In this document: positions 1 to 5,470 of the stretch, one piece after another
Numbering within the stretch: position 1 is the stretch's first letter
Layout: each line of letters begins with the position of its first letter
Assembly (NCBI GenBank): GCA_910587875.1
Contig: CAJUOD010000111.1
Location: 1-8,859, forward strand
Source of the DNA: an uncultured Oscillibacter sp.
Lineage (GTDB): Bacteria; Bacillota; Clostridia; Oscillospirales; Oscillospiraceae
Length of the DNA stretch: 8,859 bases
Reading direction: 5' to 3'
Notes under the pieces: generated by a model
What the model was told of the DNA's origin: nothing
What the model saw: only the letters and a program-made list of their open reading frames with translations
Database searches by the model: none
Translations under genes and position numbers: made by a program

Positions 1-499
1 GGACAGCTTCACCCTGGACGAGGCGGGCGAGGGCCACTTCTGCGGCCATCCCGCCGTCAGTCGCGATCTGGCGGATCGGATGCTCCGGCGGCTGAAATGC
101 GCCGCGGACTTCCGGGAGACCGTGGTCCGGCTGGTGGAGTGGCACGACAAGGACATCCCACGGACGGACAAGTCCATCCGCCGGGCTCTGCGGCTTCTGG
201 GGGAGGAGGATTTGCGCCGCCTGATTCTGGTGAAGCGGGCGGACAACCTGGGACAGGCCCCTGAGTACTGGGACCGCCAAAAGGAGCTGGACAAGGCGGA
301 GGCGATTCTGGACAAGCTCCTGGCGGAGGACGCCTGCTTCTCCCTGAAGCAGCTGGCGGTCAACGGGCGGGATCTGCTGGCCCTGGGCCTCTCCGGCCCG
401 GCGGTGGGGGCGGCGCTGGAGGCGCTTCTGGAGCAGGTGCTGGACGGAGAGCTGCCCAATGAGCGGGGGGCGCTGCTGGGGTATCTTCAAAATACCTGA
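1..499 (+). CDS. cca: CCA tRNA nucleotidyltransferase, C-terminal part (5' truncated)
   Basis: The reading frame is open from base 2 with no start in view, so only about the last 165 residues are present; the catalytic head lies before the window. The enzyme adds or repairs the 3' CCA end of tRNAs in the cytoplasm. Visible signs are an HD-type helical stretch (GHFCGHPAVS, then VEWHDKDIPRT about 40 residues from the window start) and the tail typical of bacterial CCA enzymes: NGRDLLALGLSGPAVGAAL followed by LLEQVLDGELPNERGALL. The gene ends with TGA at 497-499. It lies 31 bp before the next gene with no terminator between them, so the two may share a transcript. The ATG at base 80 is internal and not a start. 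Poly(A) polymerase of the same family is the only serious alternative. Confidence 0.88.
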   Translation, partial: DSFTLDEAGEGHFCGHPAVSRDLADRMLRRLKCAADFRETVVRLVEWHDKDIPRTDKSIRRALRLLGEEDLRRLILVKRADNLGQAPEYWDRQKELDKAEAILDKLLAEDACFSLKQLAVNGRDLLALGLSGPAVGAALEALLEQVLDGELPNERGALLGYLQNT

Positions 500-530
500 A
501 CGGCGGATGGGAAGAATAGGGGGCGGCGCT

Positions 531-908
531 GTGCGGAAGATATGTGATTTGGATATGGAGCTGTACCGGTGCGTCTCCCCGGACATTCGGACCGGAGAGG
601 TGATCATTACGGAGGAGCGCATTGAGCATATTGTGCGGCACCATCCCGGAGATTACGAACGCTTTTTTGCATATATTCCTGAGGCGCTTCTAAGGCCGGA
701 CTTTATTCTTGAAGATACCCGGCCAGATACGGCTATAGTATTGAAGCGGATAAAAGAAGAGGGCGAATATTTCAGGCTGGCGCTCCGACTGGTGACGCCG
801 ACGGATAATCCAGCCTATAAGAATTCTGTGATTACGTTTTTGAAGATTCGCGAAAAAGAGTGGAAGCGATTGGTTCGGAATAAAACGGTGCTTTACAAAC
901 GTGGATAA
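531..908 (+). CDS. Putative BECR/PBECR-fold nuclease domain protein, 125 aa
   Basis: I chose the GTG at 531 because AGGGGG (518-523) sits 7 nt before it; in-frame alternatives are ATG 507 (no good Shine-Dalgarno) and ATG 555. The protein reads IITEERIEHIVRHHPGDYERF (from about residue 25), then LLRPDFILEDTRPDTAIVLKRI, and ends KNSVITFLKIREKEWKRLV...KTVLYK. This pattern (I-HI-xx-H near the start, a Pd-I-ED strand, a late K/N-S-V-I-T-F strand, then a terminal LYK) is what I know from the phage Barnase-EndoU-ColicinE5/D-RelE (PBECR) group, small RNase-like domains often found in phage proteins and toxins. The assignment is from memory of the pattern, and catalytic residues are not assigned. There is no signal peptide or membrane segment. 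No antitoxin-like protein gene is adjacent. The 3' end of the gene overlaps the promoter of the RNA that follows. Confidence 0.62.
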   Translation: MRKICDLDMELYRCVSPDIRTGEVIITEERIEHIVRHHPGDYERFFAYIPEALLRPDFILEDTRPDTAIVLKRIKEEGEYFRLALRLVTPTDNPAYKNSVITFLKIREKEWKRLVRNKTVLYKRG

Positions 909-920
909 ATGGGCTATAAT
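892..920 (+). promoter_or_regulatory. Sigma-A promoter of the structured RNA
   Basis: TTTACA (892-897) and TATAAT (915-920) are separated by exactly 17 bp, with an expected start of transcription near A927/G928. The -35 box lies inside the last codons of the preceding gene. No open reading frame with a ribosome binding site follows, which supports an RNA gene as the product. Confidence 0.8.
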
Positions 921-926
921 AAACAT

Positions 927-1068
927 AGGATATGTCAGTGCTTTGAGGTGGTAGATTTCGTACCGACCACACGCCGATGGTATGGACAGGGGAAACCCGA
1001 GAGATGCAGGAGCCAGGTACGCCTGCCAAAGCACCGACTTGTAAGGGGCCGCGTAAGCGGCCCCTTTT
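927..1068 (+). ncRNA. Independently transcribed structured RNA of unknown family
   Basis: A near-consensus promoter upstream and an intrinsic terminator downstream bound a transcript of about 140 nt. A long closing stem pairs 934-945 (GTCAGTGCTTTG) with 1027-1038 (CAAAGCACCGAC), 11 of 12 positions paired with one A-C mismatch. Inside are three small hairpins: GTGGT 948-952 with ACCAC 966-970 (or the alternative GGTA 950-953 with TACC 961-964), a GGG-GAAA-CCC tetraloop hairpin at 989-998, and GCAGG 1006-1010 with CCTGC 1022-1026. This makes a multibranch fold. The 84-codon reading frame starting at 909 overlaps it, begins before the expected transcription start and has no ribosome binding site, so I do not treat it as coding. 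It does not match the conserved cores I know for 6S RNA, SRP RNA, RNase P, tmRNA or common riboswitches. The downstream gene is on the opposite strand, which argues for a trans-acting RNA over a cis riboswitch. Confidence 0.68.
1045..1068 (+). terminator. Intrinsic terminator of the structured RNA
   Basis: An 8-bp perfect GC stem (GGGGCCGC 1045-1052 with GCGGCCCC 1057-1064, loop GTAA) is followed by TTTT at 1065-1068 and then a mixed T/C run. It lies just past the stop of the convergent HAD gene (1078). On the minus strand the hairpin lacks a good T run, so it serves that gene less well. Confidence 0.8.
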
Positions 1069-1077
1069 CCTGTTTCC

Positions 1078-1764
1078 TTATACGATGTCCAGCAGCTCCC
1101 GCAAATCGGCGATTTCATAATCGATCCGCAGCCCCTCCCGGCGGGGCTTGTCCGACGGGTTGAACCAGCAGCAGGGGAGCCCGGCGTTGTTGGCCCCCTG
1201 GATGTCCGTGGACAGGGAGTCCCCGACGACCAGGGCGTTTTCGTCGGTCATCCCCGGCAGCTGCCGCCGCACGTAGTCGAAGTAGGCCCGGCTGGGCTTG
1301 GCGGCCCCGGCCTCCTCGGAGATGAAGGCCCCCTCGAAGAGCTCCGCGAAGACGCTGCCCCGGAGGCGGCTCCGCTGGACGGAGGCTACGGCGTTGGTGA
1401 CGATGTACATCCGGTGCCCCCGCTGCTTCAGCTCCCGGCAGACTGCCTCCGCGTGGGGCAGGGGATAGACCCCCTCTCCCAGGGCGGCCAGGTAGTCTCG
1501 GTTGCAGGCCGCCGGGTCCCGGTCCAGGTTCAAAGCTTTCAGGAAGCGGACGTAGCGCTCCAGAGTGACGAACTCCTTGGTCACCTCGCCCCGGTCGAAG
1601 GCGGCCCAGAGCTCCAGGTTGATCTCGTGGTAGAGCCGGTAGGCCTCAGGCGTGTAGGGGATACCATGGGCCCGGCACATGTTCTCAAAGGCCCGGGAAG
1701 AGGCCTTGGGGAAGTCGAAGAGGGTGTCGTCGGCGTCGAAGAGCAGATACTCGTATTTCATCAT
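1078..1764 (-). CDS. yjjG: YjjG-type HAD phosphatase (pyrimidine 5'-nucleotidase)
   Basis: This is a HAD-superfamily hydrolase of the YjjG family; its characterised members dephosphorylate pyrimidine nucleotides, including non-canonical ones, and so act as cytoplasmic house-cleaning enzymes. All four HAD motifs are visible: FDADDTLFDF with nucleophile Asp10 and Asp12, IVTNA with Thr123, AAKPSRAYF with Lys156, and VVGDSLSTDIQGANNAG with Asp182 and Asp187. The helical cap lies between residues about 20 and 95. I placed the start at ATG 1764, one codon before a second ATG (1761); AAAGGA precedes them by 5 and 8 nt, so either could be used. Its length of 228 aa is normal for the family. A sigma-A promoter lies 32 bp upstream. 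It is divergent from dpaAB and convergent with the RNA gene. The exact substrate cannot be read from the sequence. Confidence 0.88.
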   Translation of the reverse strand: MMKYEYLLFDADDTLFDFPKASSRAFENMCRAHGIPYTPEAYRLYHEINLELWAAFDRGEVTKEFVTLERYVRFLKALNLDRDPAACNRDYLAALGEGVYPLPHAEAVCRELKQRGHRMYIVTNAVASVQRSRLRGSVFAELFEGAFISEEAGAAKPSRAYFDYVRRQLPGMTDENALVVGDSLSTDIQGANNAGLPCCWFNPSDKPRREGLRIDYEIADLRELLDIV

Positions 1765-1795
1765 GGTCGTCCTTTCGGCAGGTTTCACGGCTACC

Positions 1796-1824
1796 ATTGT
1801 ACCACGCCCGCCGGGAAAAGACAA
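1796..1824 (-). promoter_or_regulatory. Sigma-A promoter of the HAD gene
   Basis: On the minus strand TTGTCT (1824-1819) and TACAAT (1801-1796) are separated by 17 bp. Transcription would begin near 1789, giving a leader of about 25 nt. It points away from dpaA. Confidence 0.72.
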
Positions 1825-1825
1825 T

Positions 1826-1854
1826 CACCCATTCTGCCTCTCGGCCATACCATG
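1826..1854 (+). promoter_or_regulatory. Possible sigma-K promoter of dpaAB
   Basis: CACC (1826-1829), a 16-bp spacer and CATACCATG (1846-1854) fit the sigma-K pattern of an mACm -35 box, 16-17 bp, then CATAnnnTA; only the last position differs. In Bacillus subtilis the homologous spoVF operon is transcribed by sigma-K in the mother cell. A start near 1861 would leave a very short leader of about 14 nt that begins at the Shine-Dalgarno sequence, which is a reason for caution. Confidence 0.4.
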
Positions 1855-1874
1855 GAGCGAGGGGGAGTGTTGAG

Positions 1875-2705
1875 ATGAAGAAGACCTTTGGCGTCATCGG
1901 CGGGGACCGCCGCCAGGCGGAGCTGGCGCAATTGCTGGCCGGGGACGGCCATGCCGTCCGTACTTACGGCCTGGACCGCTGGAAGCCCGTGGGGGCGGAC
2001 ACGCTGGACCGGGCCGCCGCTTCCGACGTGGTGATTCTGCCGCTGCCGCTGTGCAAGGGCGACGGCGTTTTAAACTGCGAGGAGGGGGCCGTGCCCACGG
2101 CGGACCTGTTCCGCCGCCTCCGGCCCGGACAGCGGATTCTGGCGGGCCAGGTGCGCCCCCAGCAGCGCCGGGAGGCCGAGGCCCTGGGCCTGACGGTGGA
2201 GGACTACTTCCTCCGGGAGGAGCTGGCGGTGGCCAACGCCGCCATCACGGCGGAGGGCGCCGTTCAGACCGCCATGGAGCGCCTGGACCGGACGCTTTTA
2301 GGGCTGGACTGCCTGGTGATCGGCTTCGGTCGCATCGGGAAGCTCCTGAGCTGCCGCCTTCACGGCCTGGGGGCCAGGGTCACGGCTACGGCTAGACGGC
2401 CGGAGGACCTGGCCTGGATTCGGGCCTATGGCTACCGGGCCCTGGAGACCGGGAAGCTGGACGGCCATTTGAGCGATTTCGGCGCGGTGTTCAACACGGT
2501 CCCCTCTCCCGTCCTGGACGGGCCGCTTCTGGCCCAGCTGCCGCGGGACTGCCTGCTGATGGACCTGGCCTCCGTCCGGGGCATCCAGGCGGCGGAGAGC
2601 GGCCCGGAAGTCCTCTGGGCCCGCTCCCTGCCGGGGCGGCTTTCGCCACGGTCTGCGGCGGCGGCCATCCGGGACGCGGTGTATTACATCCTATTGGAAG
2701 AATGA
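1875..2705 (+). CDS. dpaA: Dipicolinate synthase subunit A
   Basis: This is the NAD(P)-binding subunit of dipicolinate synthase (SpoVFA). With DpaB it oxidises the tetrahydrodipicolinate-level product of the lysine/DAP pathway to dipicolinic acid, which is made in the mother cell and loaded into the spore core as its calcium salt. The N-terminal part (MKKTFGVIGGDRRQAELAQLL) is the family's own domain; a Rossmann motif CLVIGFGRIGKLLSCRL follows at about residues 146-162, and the tail SLPGRLSPRSAAAAI is typical. ATG 1875 is the start because GGGGGAG (1861-1867) precedes it by 7 nt; the frame stays open upstream to 1797, but that part overlaps the divergent promoters. At 276 aa it is slightly shorter than the roughly 300 aa of the Bacillus protein. 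Its stop overlaps the ribosome binding site of dpaB, so the two are co-translated. Confidence 0.94.
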   Translation: MKKTFGVIGGDRRQAELAQLLAGDGHAVRTYGLDRWKPVGADTLDRAAASDVVILPLPLCKGDGVLNCEEGAVPTADLFRRLRPGQRILAGQVRPQQRREAEALGLTVEDYFLREELAVANAAITAEGAVQTAMERLDRTLLGLDCLVIGFGRIGKLLSCRLHGLGARVTATARRPEDLAWIRAYGYRALETGKLDGHLSDFGAVFNTVPSPVLDGPLLAQLPRDCLLMDLASVRGIQAAESGPEVLWARSLPGRLSPRSAAAAIRDAVYYILLEE

Positions 2706-2715
2706 GGTGACCTGT

Positions 2716-3291
2716 ATGCGCAAGGAACGGGTCGGTTTCGCGGTCTGCGGGTCCTTCTGCACCCATGAAAAGGTGCTGAAGGCCCTGGAGGCGCTGACGG
2801 GGATCTATGAGACGGTGATACCCATCGTCTCGGAGATCTCCGCCTTTACGGACACCCGCTTCGGCACGTCCGAGGACCTGCTGGAGCGGCTGGAGGACCT
2901 GACAGGGAACGACGTGCTGCTGGATATCCCGTCGGTGGAGCCCATCGGGCCCAAGGGACTGCTGGATGTACTGGTGATTGCCCCGGCCACGGGGAACACC
3001 ATCGCCAAGCTGGCGGCGGGCATCGCGGATACCTCCGTGACCATGGCGGCCAAGTCCCATCTGAGAAACGGACGCCCGGTGGTGCTGGCGGTGTCCAGCA
3101 ACGATGGGCTCGCGGCGGGAGCCAAGAACATCGGCGAGCTGCTGGTCCGGCGGAATTTCTATTTTGTGCCCTTCGGGCAGGACAATGCCGAGCAGAAGCC
3201 CAGCTCCCTGGTGGCGGACTTTTCCAAGCTGCCGGAGACGGTGGACGCCGCCCTGCGGGGGGAGCAGATCCAGCCGATTCTGCTGCGGTGA
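2716..3291 (+). CDS. dpaB: Dipicolinate synthase subunit B
   Basis: This is the flavoprotein-like subunit of dipicolinate synthase (SpoVFB), partner of DpaA in making dipicolinic acid during sporulation. Visible family signs are VGFAVCGSFCTHEKVL at the N-terminus, the flavin-binding-type loop APATGNTIAKLAAGIAD (residues 89-105), PVVLAVSSNDGL, and the conserved end segment FGQDNAEQKPSSLVADF (153-169). At 191 aa it is full length. ATG 2716 is preceded by GAGGTG (2704-2709) with 6 nt spacing, which also overlaps the stop of dpaA; GTG 2707 is in frame but has no separate Shine-Dalgarno. The lysine-pathway genes (asd, dapG, dapA) that follow spoVF in Bacillus are absent here; a mobile element begins right after this gene. 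Confidence 0.95.
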   Translation: MRKERVGFAVCGSFCTHEKVLKALEALTGIYETVIPIVSEISAFTDTRFGTSEDLLERLEDLTGNDVLLDIPSVEPIGPKGLLDVLVIAPATGNTIAKLAAGIADTSVTMAAKSHLRNGRPVVLAVSSNDGLAAGAKNIGELLVRRNFYFVPFGQDNAEQKPSSLVADFSKLPETVDAALRGEQIQPILLR

Positions 3292-3324
3292 GGATATCCC
3301 CGGGGAACTGGGGGAACATAAAAC

Positions 3325-3350
3325 GGAGAGGCGGCTTTTGCCGCCTCTCC
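3325..3350. terminator. Bidirectional hairpin between dpaB and the recombinase gene
   Basis: A perfect 11-bp stem (GGAGAGGCGGC 3325-3335, loop TTTT, GCCGCCTCTCC 3340-3350) separates the convergent dpaB and recombinase genes. Read on the minus strand it is followed by GTTTTATGTT, a usable T run, so it best terminates the recombinase transcript. On the plus strand only a weak tract follows. Whether it belongs to the chromosome or to the element end is not decidable here. Confidence 0.75.
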
Positions 3351-3369
3351 TGCTGATTCCAGCGGGAAG

Positions 3370-5079
3370 TTACAGGGACTTCTCGTAGGACTCGATCATC
3401 TTCTTGAACGTGTGACCCGTACGACCAGCGTGCCGCTGGATCCCCTGGGCGCTGCGCGCCGCGCCCGCCCGGAGGCTTTGCAGATACTTTTCGGTGGACT
3501 CTCCGGTAAATATCTTGATTTGCAGCCGCAGAGAACCGTCCTCCTCCGGGGTGGCGAAGATCTTGTCAATATACCTGTCCACAAACTCCTTGCTGATGAG
3601 TCCCTGGGCCGCGTCCCGCTCCGCCTCCCGGAGTACCCGTCGGATGGTCTCAATCTGCTTGCGGAAATCCTCTCGGGACATTTGCTGCTGCTCCAGGTCG
3701 TAGATCTGCCGCTCCGCCTCGCTGATCTCCCGGTCACAGTCCTTGTTCATGGAGAGGAAATCCCGGTCGGAAAGCTGGCCCACCGCGTTGTAGCCCAAGA
3801 GCTTGCTCTTCTTCTTCTGGGCCAGCTCGATTTGTTGCCGCAGGGTGGCGATTTGCTTCGCCATGTCCTCGCCGTCCCCCAGGGCCTTGTACATCTCGAT
3901 GTACTCCTCCACCAGGGCCTGGGCGTCTGCCTCGGTCTCCCGGAACACCTCAAAGAGCAGGGGCTTCAGCTCCTCCTCATAGACGGCAAAGGAGGGACAG
4001 CTGTCCGCCCCGTTTTTGATCTTACCAGAACACACCCACTTGCTGTTTTTGTTCCCCTGCCGGTCCACCGACTCCCGGCGGTAGTAGGCCGCGCCGCAGT
4101 GGATGCAGTAGAGCTTGCCTGTGAGGAGGTTGGCGTGGTTGCAGATGCCCTGGCGGCCCTTCACGTCCTCGCTGCGCTTTTTCAGGACGGCGTTGGCCTT
4201 GTCCCACAGCTCCTCAGAGACGATGGCCGGGACGATCTCCCCGGTCTCGTCCTTAAACATCACCCATTCCTCCGGCGGGAGAAATTTCTGCTTCTTGGTG
4301 AACAGGTCGATGACCTTCACCTTGTTGCCCACATAGTAGCCCTTGTACTTGGGGTTGGAGATCATGCCGGACATGGTGGTATGGGCAATTTTTTTACCGT
4401 TGTGGTTGTGGTAGCCCTTTTCCCAGAACAGGGTTTCTATCTGCTTCATGGAGTAGTCCCCCGTGGCGTACAGCTCGAACAGCTCACGGACCATGGGGGC
4501 CTCGTCCTCGTCGATCACAAGCCGCCCGCCGTCCTTGACATAGCCGAAGATGCGGCTGTTTCCCAGCACCACACCGTTTTTGATCGCCTGGGCATGACCG
4601 AACTTCACACGGCCCGACAGCTTGCGCAATTCATCCTGGGCGATTCCGGACATGATGGTCAGCCGCAGCTCGCTGTCCTCGTCGAAGGTGTTGATGTTGT
4701 CGTTTTGGAAGAATACCCCTACCCCAGCACTGAGCAGCTCCCGGGTGTAGAGGATGGAGTCCAGGGTGTTTCGGGCGAAACGGGTGATCTCCTTGGTGAT
4801 GATGAGGTCGAACAGCCCCGCCTTACCGTCCTCCACCATGCGGTGGAAATCCTCCCGCTTCTTGGTGGTAGCGGCGGACAGGCCCTCGTCTACATAGCCT
4901 GGCACATACTCCCAGGCGGAATTTTTGCGGATGAACTCCTCGTAGTAGCTCACCTGGTTGCCCAGGGAGTTGAGCTGTTCATCGCTCTCGGAGGATACCC
5001 GGGCATAGAAGGTCACCCGAAGAGGGATATCGTAGACGGATTTTGTGCGCAAGGCCTGACGAATGCTGTGTATATCCAT
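3370..5079 (-). CDS. Large serine recombinase (site-specific integrase)
   Basis: The protein is a DNA integrase/excisionase of the large serine recombinase family (TndX/TnpX type), which inserts and removes the element through double-strand breaks at short att sites. Catalytic domain at residues about 20-165: TFYARVSSESDEQ holds the expected nucleophile Ser29 with Arg27, and ITRFARN gives Arg100 and Arg103. The recombinase DNA-binding domain follows (about 175-300, including GKKIAHTTMSGMISNPKYKG). A zinc ribbon has Cys325, Cys328, Cys350 and Cys361. A charged coiled coil spans about 385-490, and a basic tail ends the protein. All key residues are present and 569 aa is a normal length, so it looks active. 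ATG 5079 has AAGGAG 7 nt upstream. It is transcribed toward dpaB, with its own promoter at 5123-5151. Confidence 0.95.
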   Translation of the reverse strand: MDIHSIRQALRTKSVYDIPLRVTFYARVSSESDEQLNSLGNQVSYYEEFIRKNSAWEYVPGYVDEGLSAATTKKREDFHRMVEDGKAGLFDLIITKEITRFARNTLDSILYTRELLSAGVGVFFQNDNINTFDEDSELRLTIMSGIAQDELRKLSGRVKFGHAQAIKNGVVLGNSRIFGYVKDGGRLVIDEDEAPMVRELFELYATGDYSMKQIETLFWEKGYHNHNGKKIAHTTMSGMISNPKYKGYYVGNKVKVIDLFTKKQKFLPPEEWVMFKDETGEIVPAIVSEELWDKANAVLKKRSEDVKGRQGICNHANLLTGKLYCIHCGAAYYRRESVDRQGNKNSKWVCSGKIKNGADSCPSFAVYEEELKPLLFEVFRETEADAQALVEEYIEMYKALGDGEDMAKQIATLRQQIELAQKKKSKLLGYNAVGQLSDRDFLSMNKDCDREISEAERQIYDLEQQQMSREDFRKQIETIRRVLREAERDAAQGLISKEFVDRYIDKIFATPEEDGSLRLQIKIFTGESTEKYLQSLRAGAARSAQGIQRHAGRTGHTFKKMIESYEKSL

Positions 5080-5122
5080 GGCTCGTCTCCTTTGTAGTTC
5101 GTTTTATCATTTTTTATCTTGC

Positions 5123-5151
5123 AGTATATCACAGAATACGAAGCAAAGCAA
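5123..5151 (-). promoter_or_regulatory. Sigma-A promoter of the recombinase gene
   Basis: On the minus strand TTGCTT (5151-5146) and TATACT (5128-5123) are 17 bp apart. The -35 box directly abuts the terminator hairpin at 5152-5178, so the recombinase is transcribed separately from the gene before it. Confidence 0.68.
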
Positions 5152-5178
5152 GGGGGGCCGCAACAATTGCGGTCCCCC
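5152..5178 (-). terminator. Terminator-like hairpin after the 53-aa gene
   Basis: A 12-bp stem with one G-T pair (5152-5163 with 5167-5178, loop CAA on the plus strand) lies 7 bp past the stop of the small gene. On the minus strand it is followed by TTGCTTTGC, a modest T-rich tail that doubles as the -35 box of the recombinase promoter. It could also be a protein-binding palindrome. Confidence 0.6.
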
Positions 5179-5184
5179 TGTTTG

Positions 5185-5346
5185 TCAGCTCATGGTCATT
5201 TTCCAGCCGTCGATTTTCAGCGCCATCTTGTTGCGCTCCCGCTCCGTGATGATGCCCTTTTCATACAGCACCCGGTTGTAGTAGGACAGCCAGATCTTCG
5301 CCGCTGTCTCCTTCCTGCGCTGTTCAGTGGACTTTTGCTCAGACAA
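5185..5346 (-). CDS. Small charged protein, 53 aa, SHOCT-like
   Basis: This short gene starts with TTG (5346-5344) behind a strong purine-rich site, GGGGAGGG, 6 nt upstream, and ends with TGA at 5187-5185. The protein begins SEQKSTEQRRKETAAKIWLS and continues YYNRVLYEKGIITERERNKM, then a short end. The central pattern, an aromatic-rich helix followed by L-x-E-K-G-I-I-T-E-x-E-x-x-K-M, resembles the short helical SHOCT-type motif found at protein ends and in small proteins of mobile elements. I cannot assign a function. It lies between the relaxase and the recombinase, each side bounded by a hairpin, so a role in recombination (for example an accessory excision factor) is possible but only inferred from position. 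It could be missed by callers that ignore TTG starts. Confidence 0.72.
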   Translation of the reverse strand: MSEQKSTEQRRKETAAKIWLSYYNRVLYEKGIITERERNKMALKIDGWKMTMS

Positions 5347-5440
5347 AACTGTCCCTCCCCTCCCTGAAATGATTTCCGCATTTTACCTGGTTTATACGGC
5401 TGTCGATAGGCTCCTCCCTTCTCCCCGTACTGCCAGGGTA

Positions 5441-5470
5441 TCAAAATAGCAGACCGTTACATGGTCTGCT
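5441..5470 (-). terminator. Hairpin overlapping the end of the relaxase gene
   Basis: An 8-bp perfect stem (AGCAGACC 5448-5455 with GGTCTGCT 5463-5470, 7-nt loop) contains the relaxase stop codon in its loop. On the minus strand it is followed by ATTTTGA. This is a plausible though weak intrinsic terminator for the repA-mobC-relaxase block. Confidence 0.5.

Noticed and set aside
1011..1027. Resemblance to the B12 box of cobalamin riboswitches (AGCCAGG, then CCTGCC)
   Set aside because: The rest of the conserved cobalamin core is missing, the RNA is too short, and no gene follows it on the same strand.
909..1163. 84-codon frame over the RNA gene
   Set aside because: It starts before the expected transcription start, has no ribosome binding site and runs through the terminator into the antisense of the HAD gene.
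2491..3060. Minus-strand frame of 189 codons opposite dpaA and dpaB
   Set aside because: It crosses the junction of two well-supported plus-strand genes and has Gly/Arg/Pro-rich mirror composition.
3412..5097. Long plus-strand open frame of 561 codons opposite the recombinase
   Set aside because: It is the antisense shadow of a GC-rich gene; it has no ribosome binding site, and its composition is Val/Leu/His-rich mirror sequence, while the minus frame has all the serine recombinase motifs.
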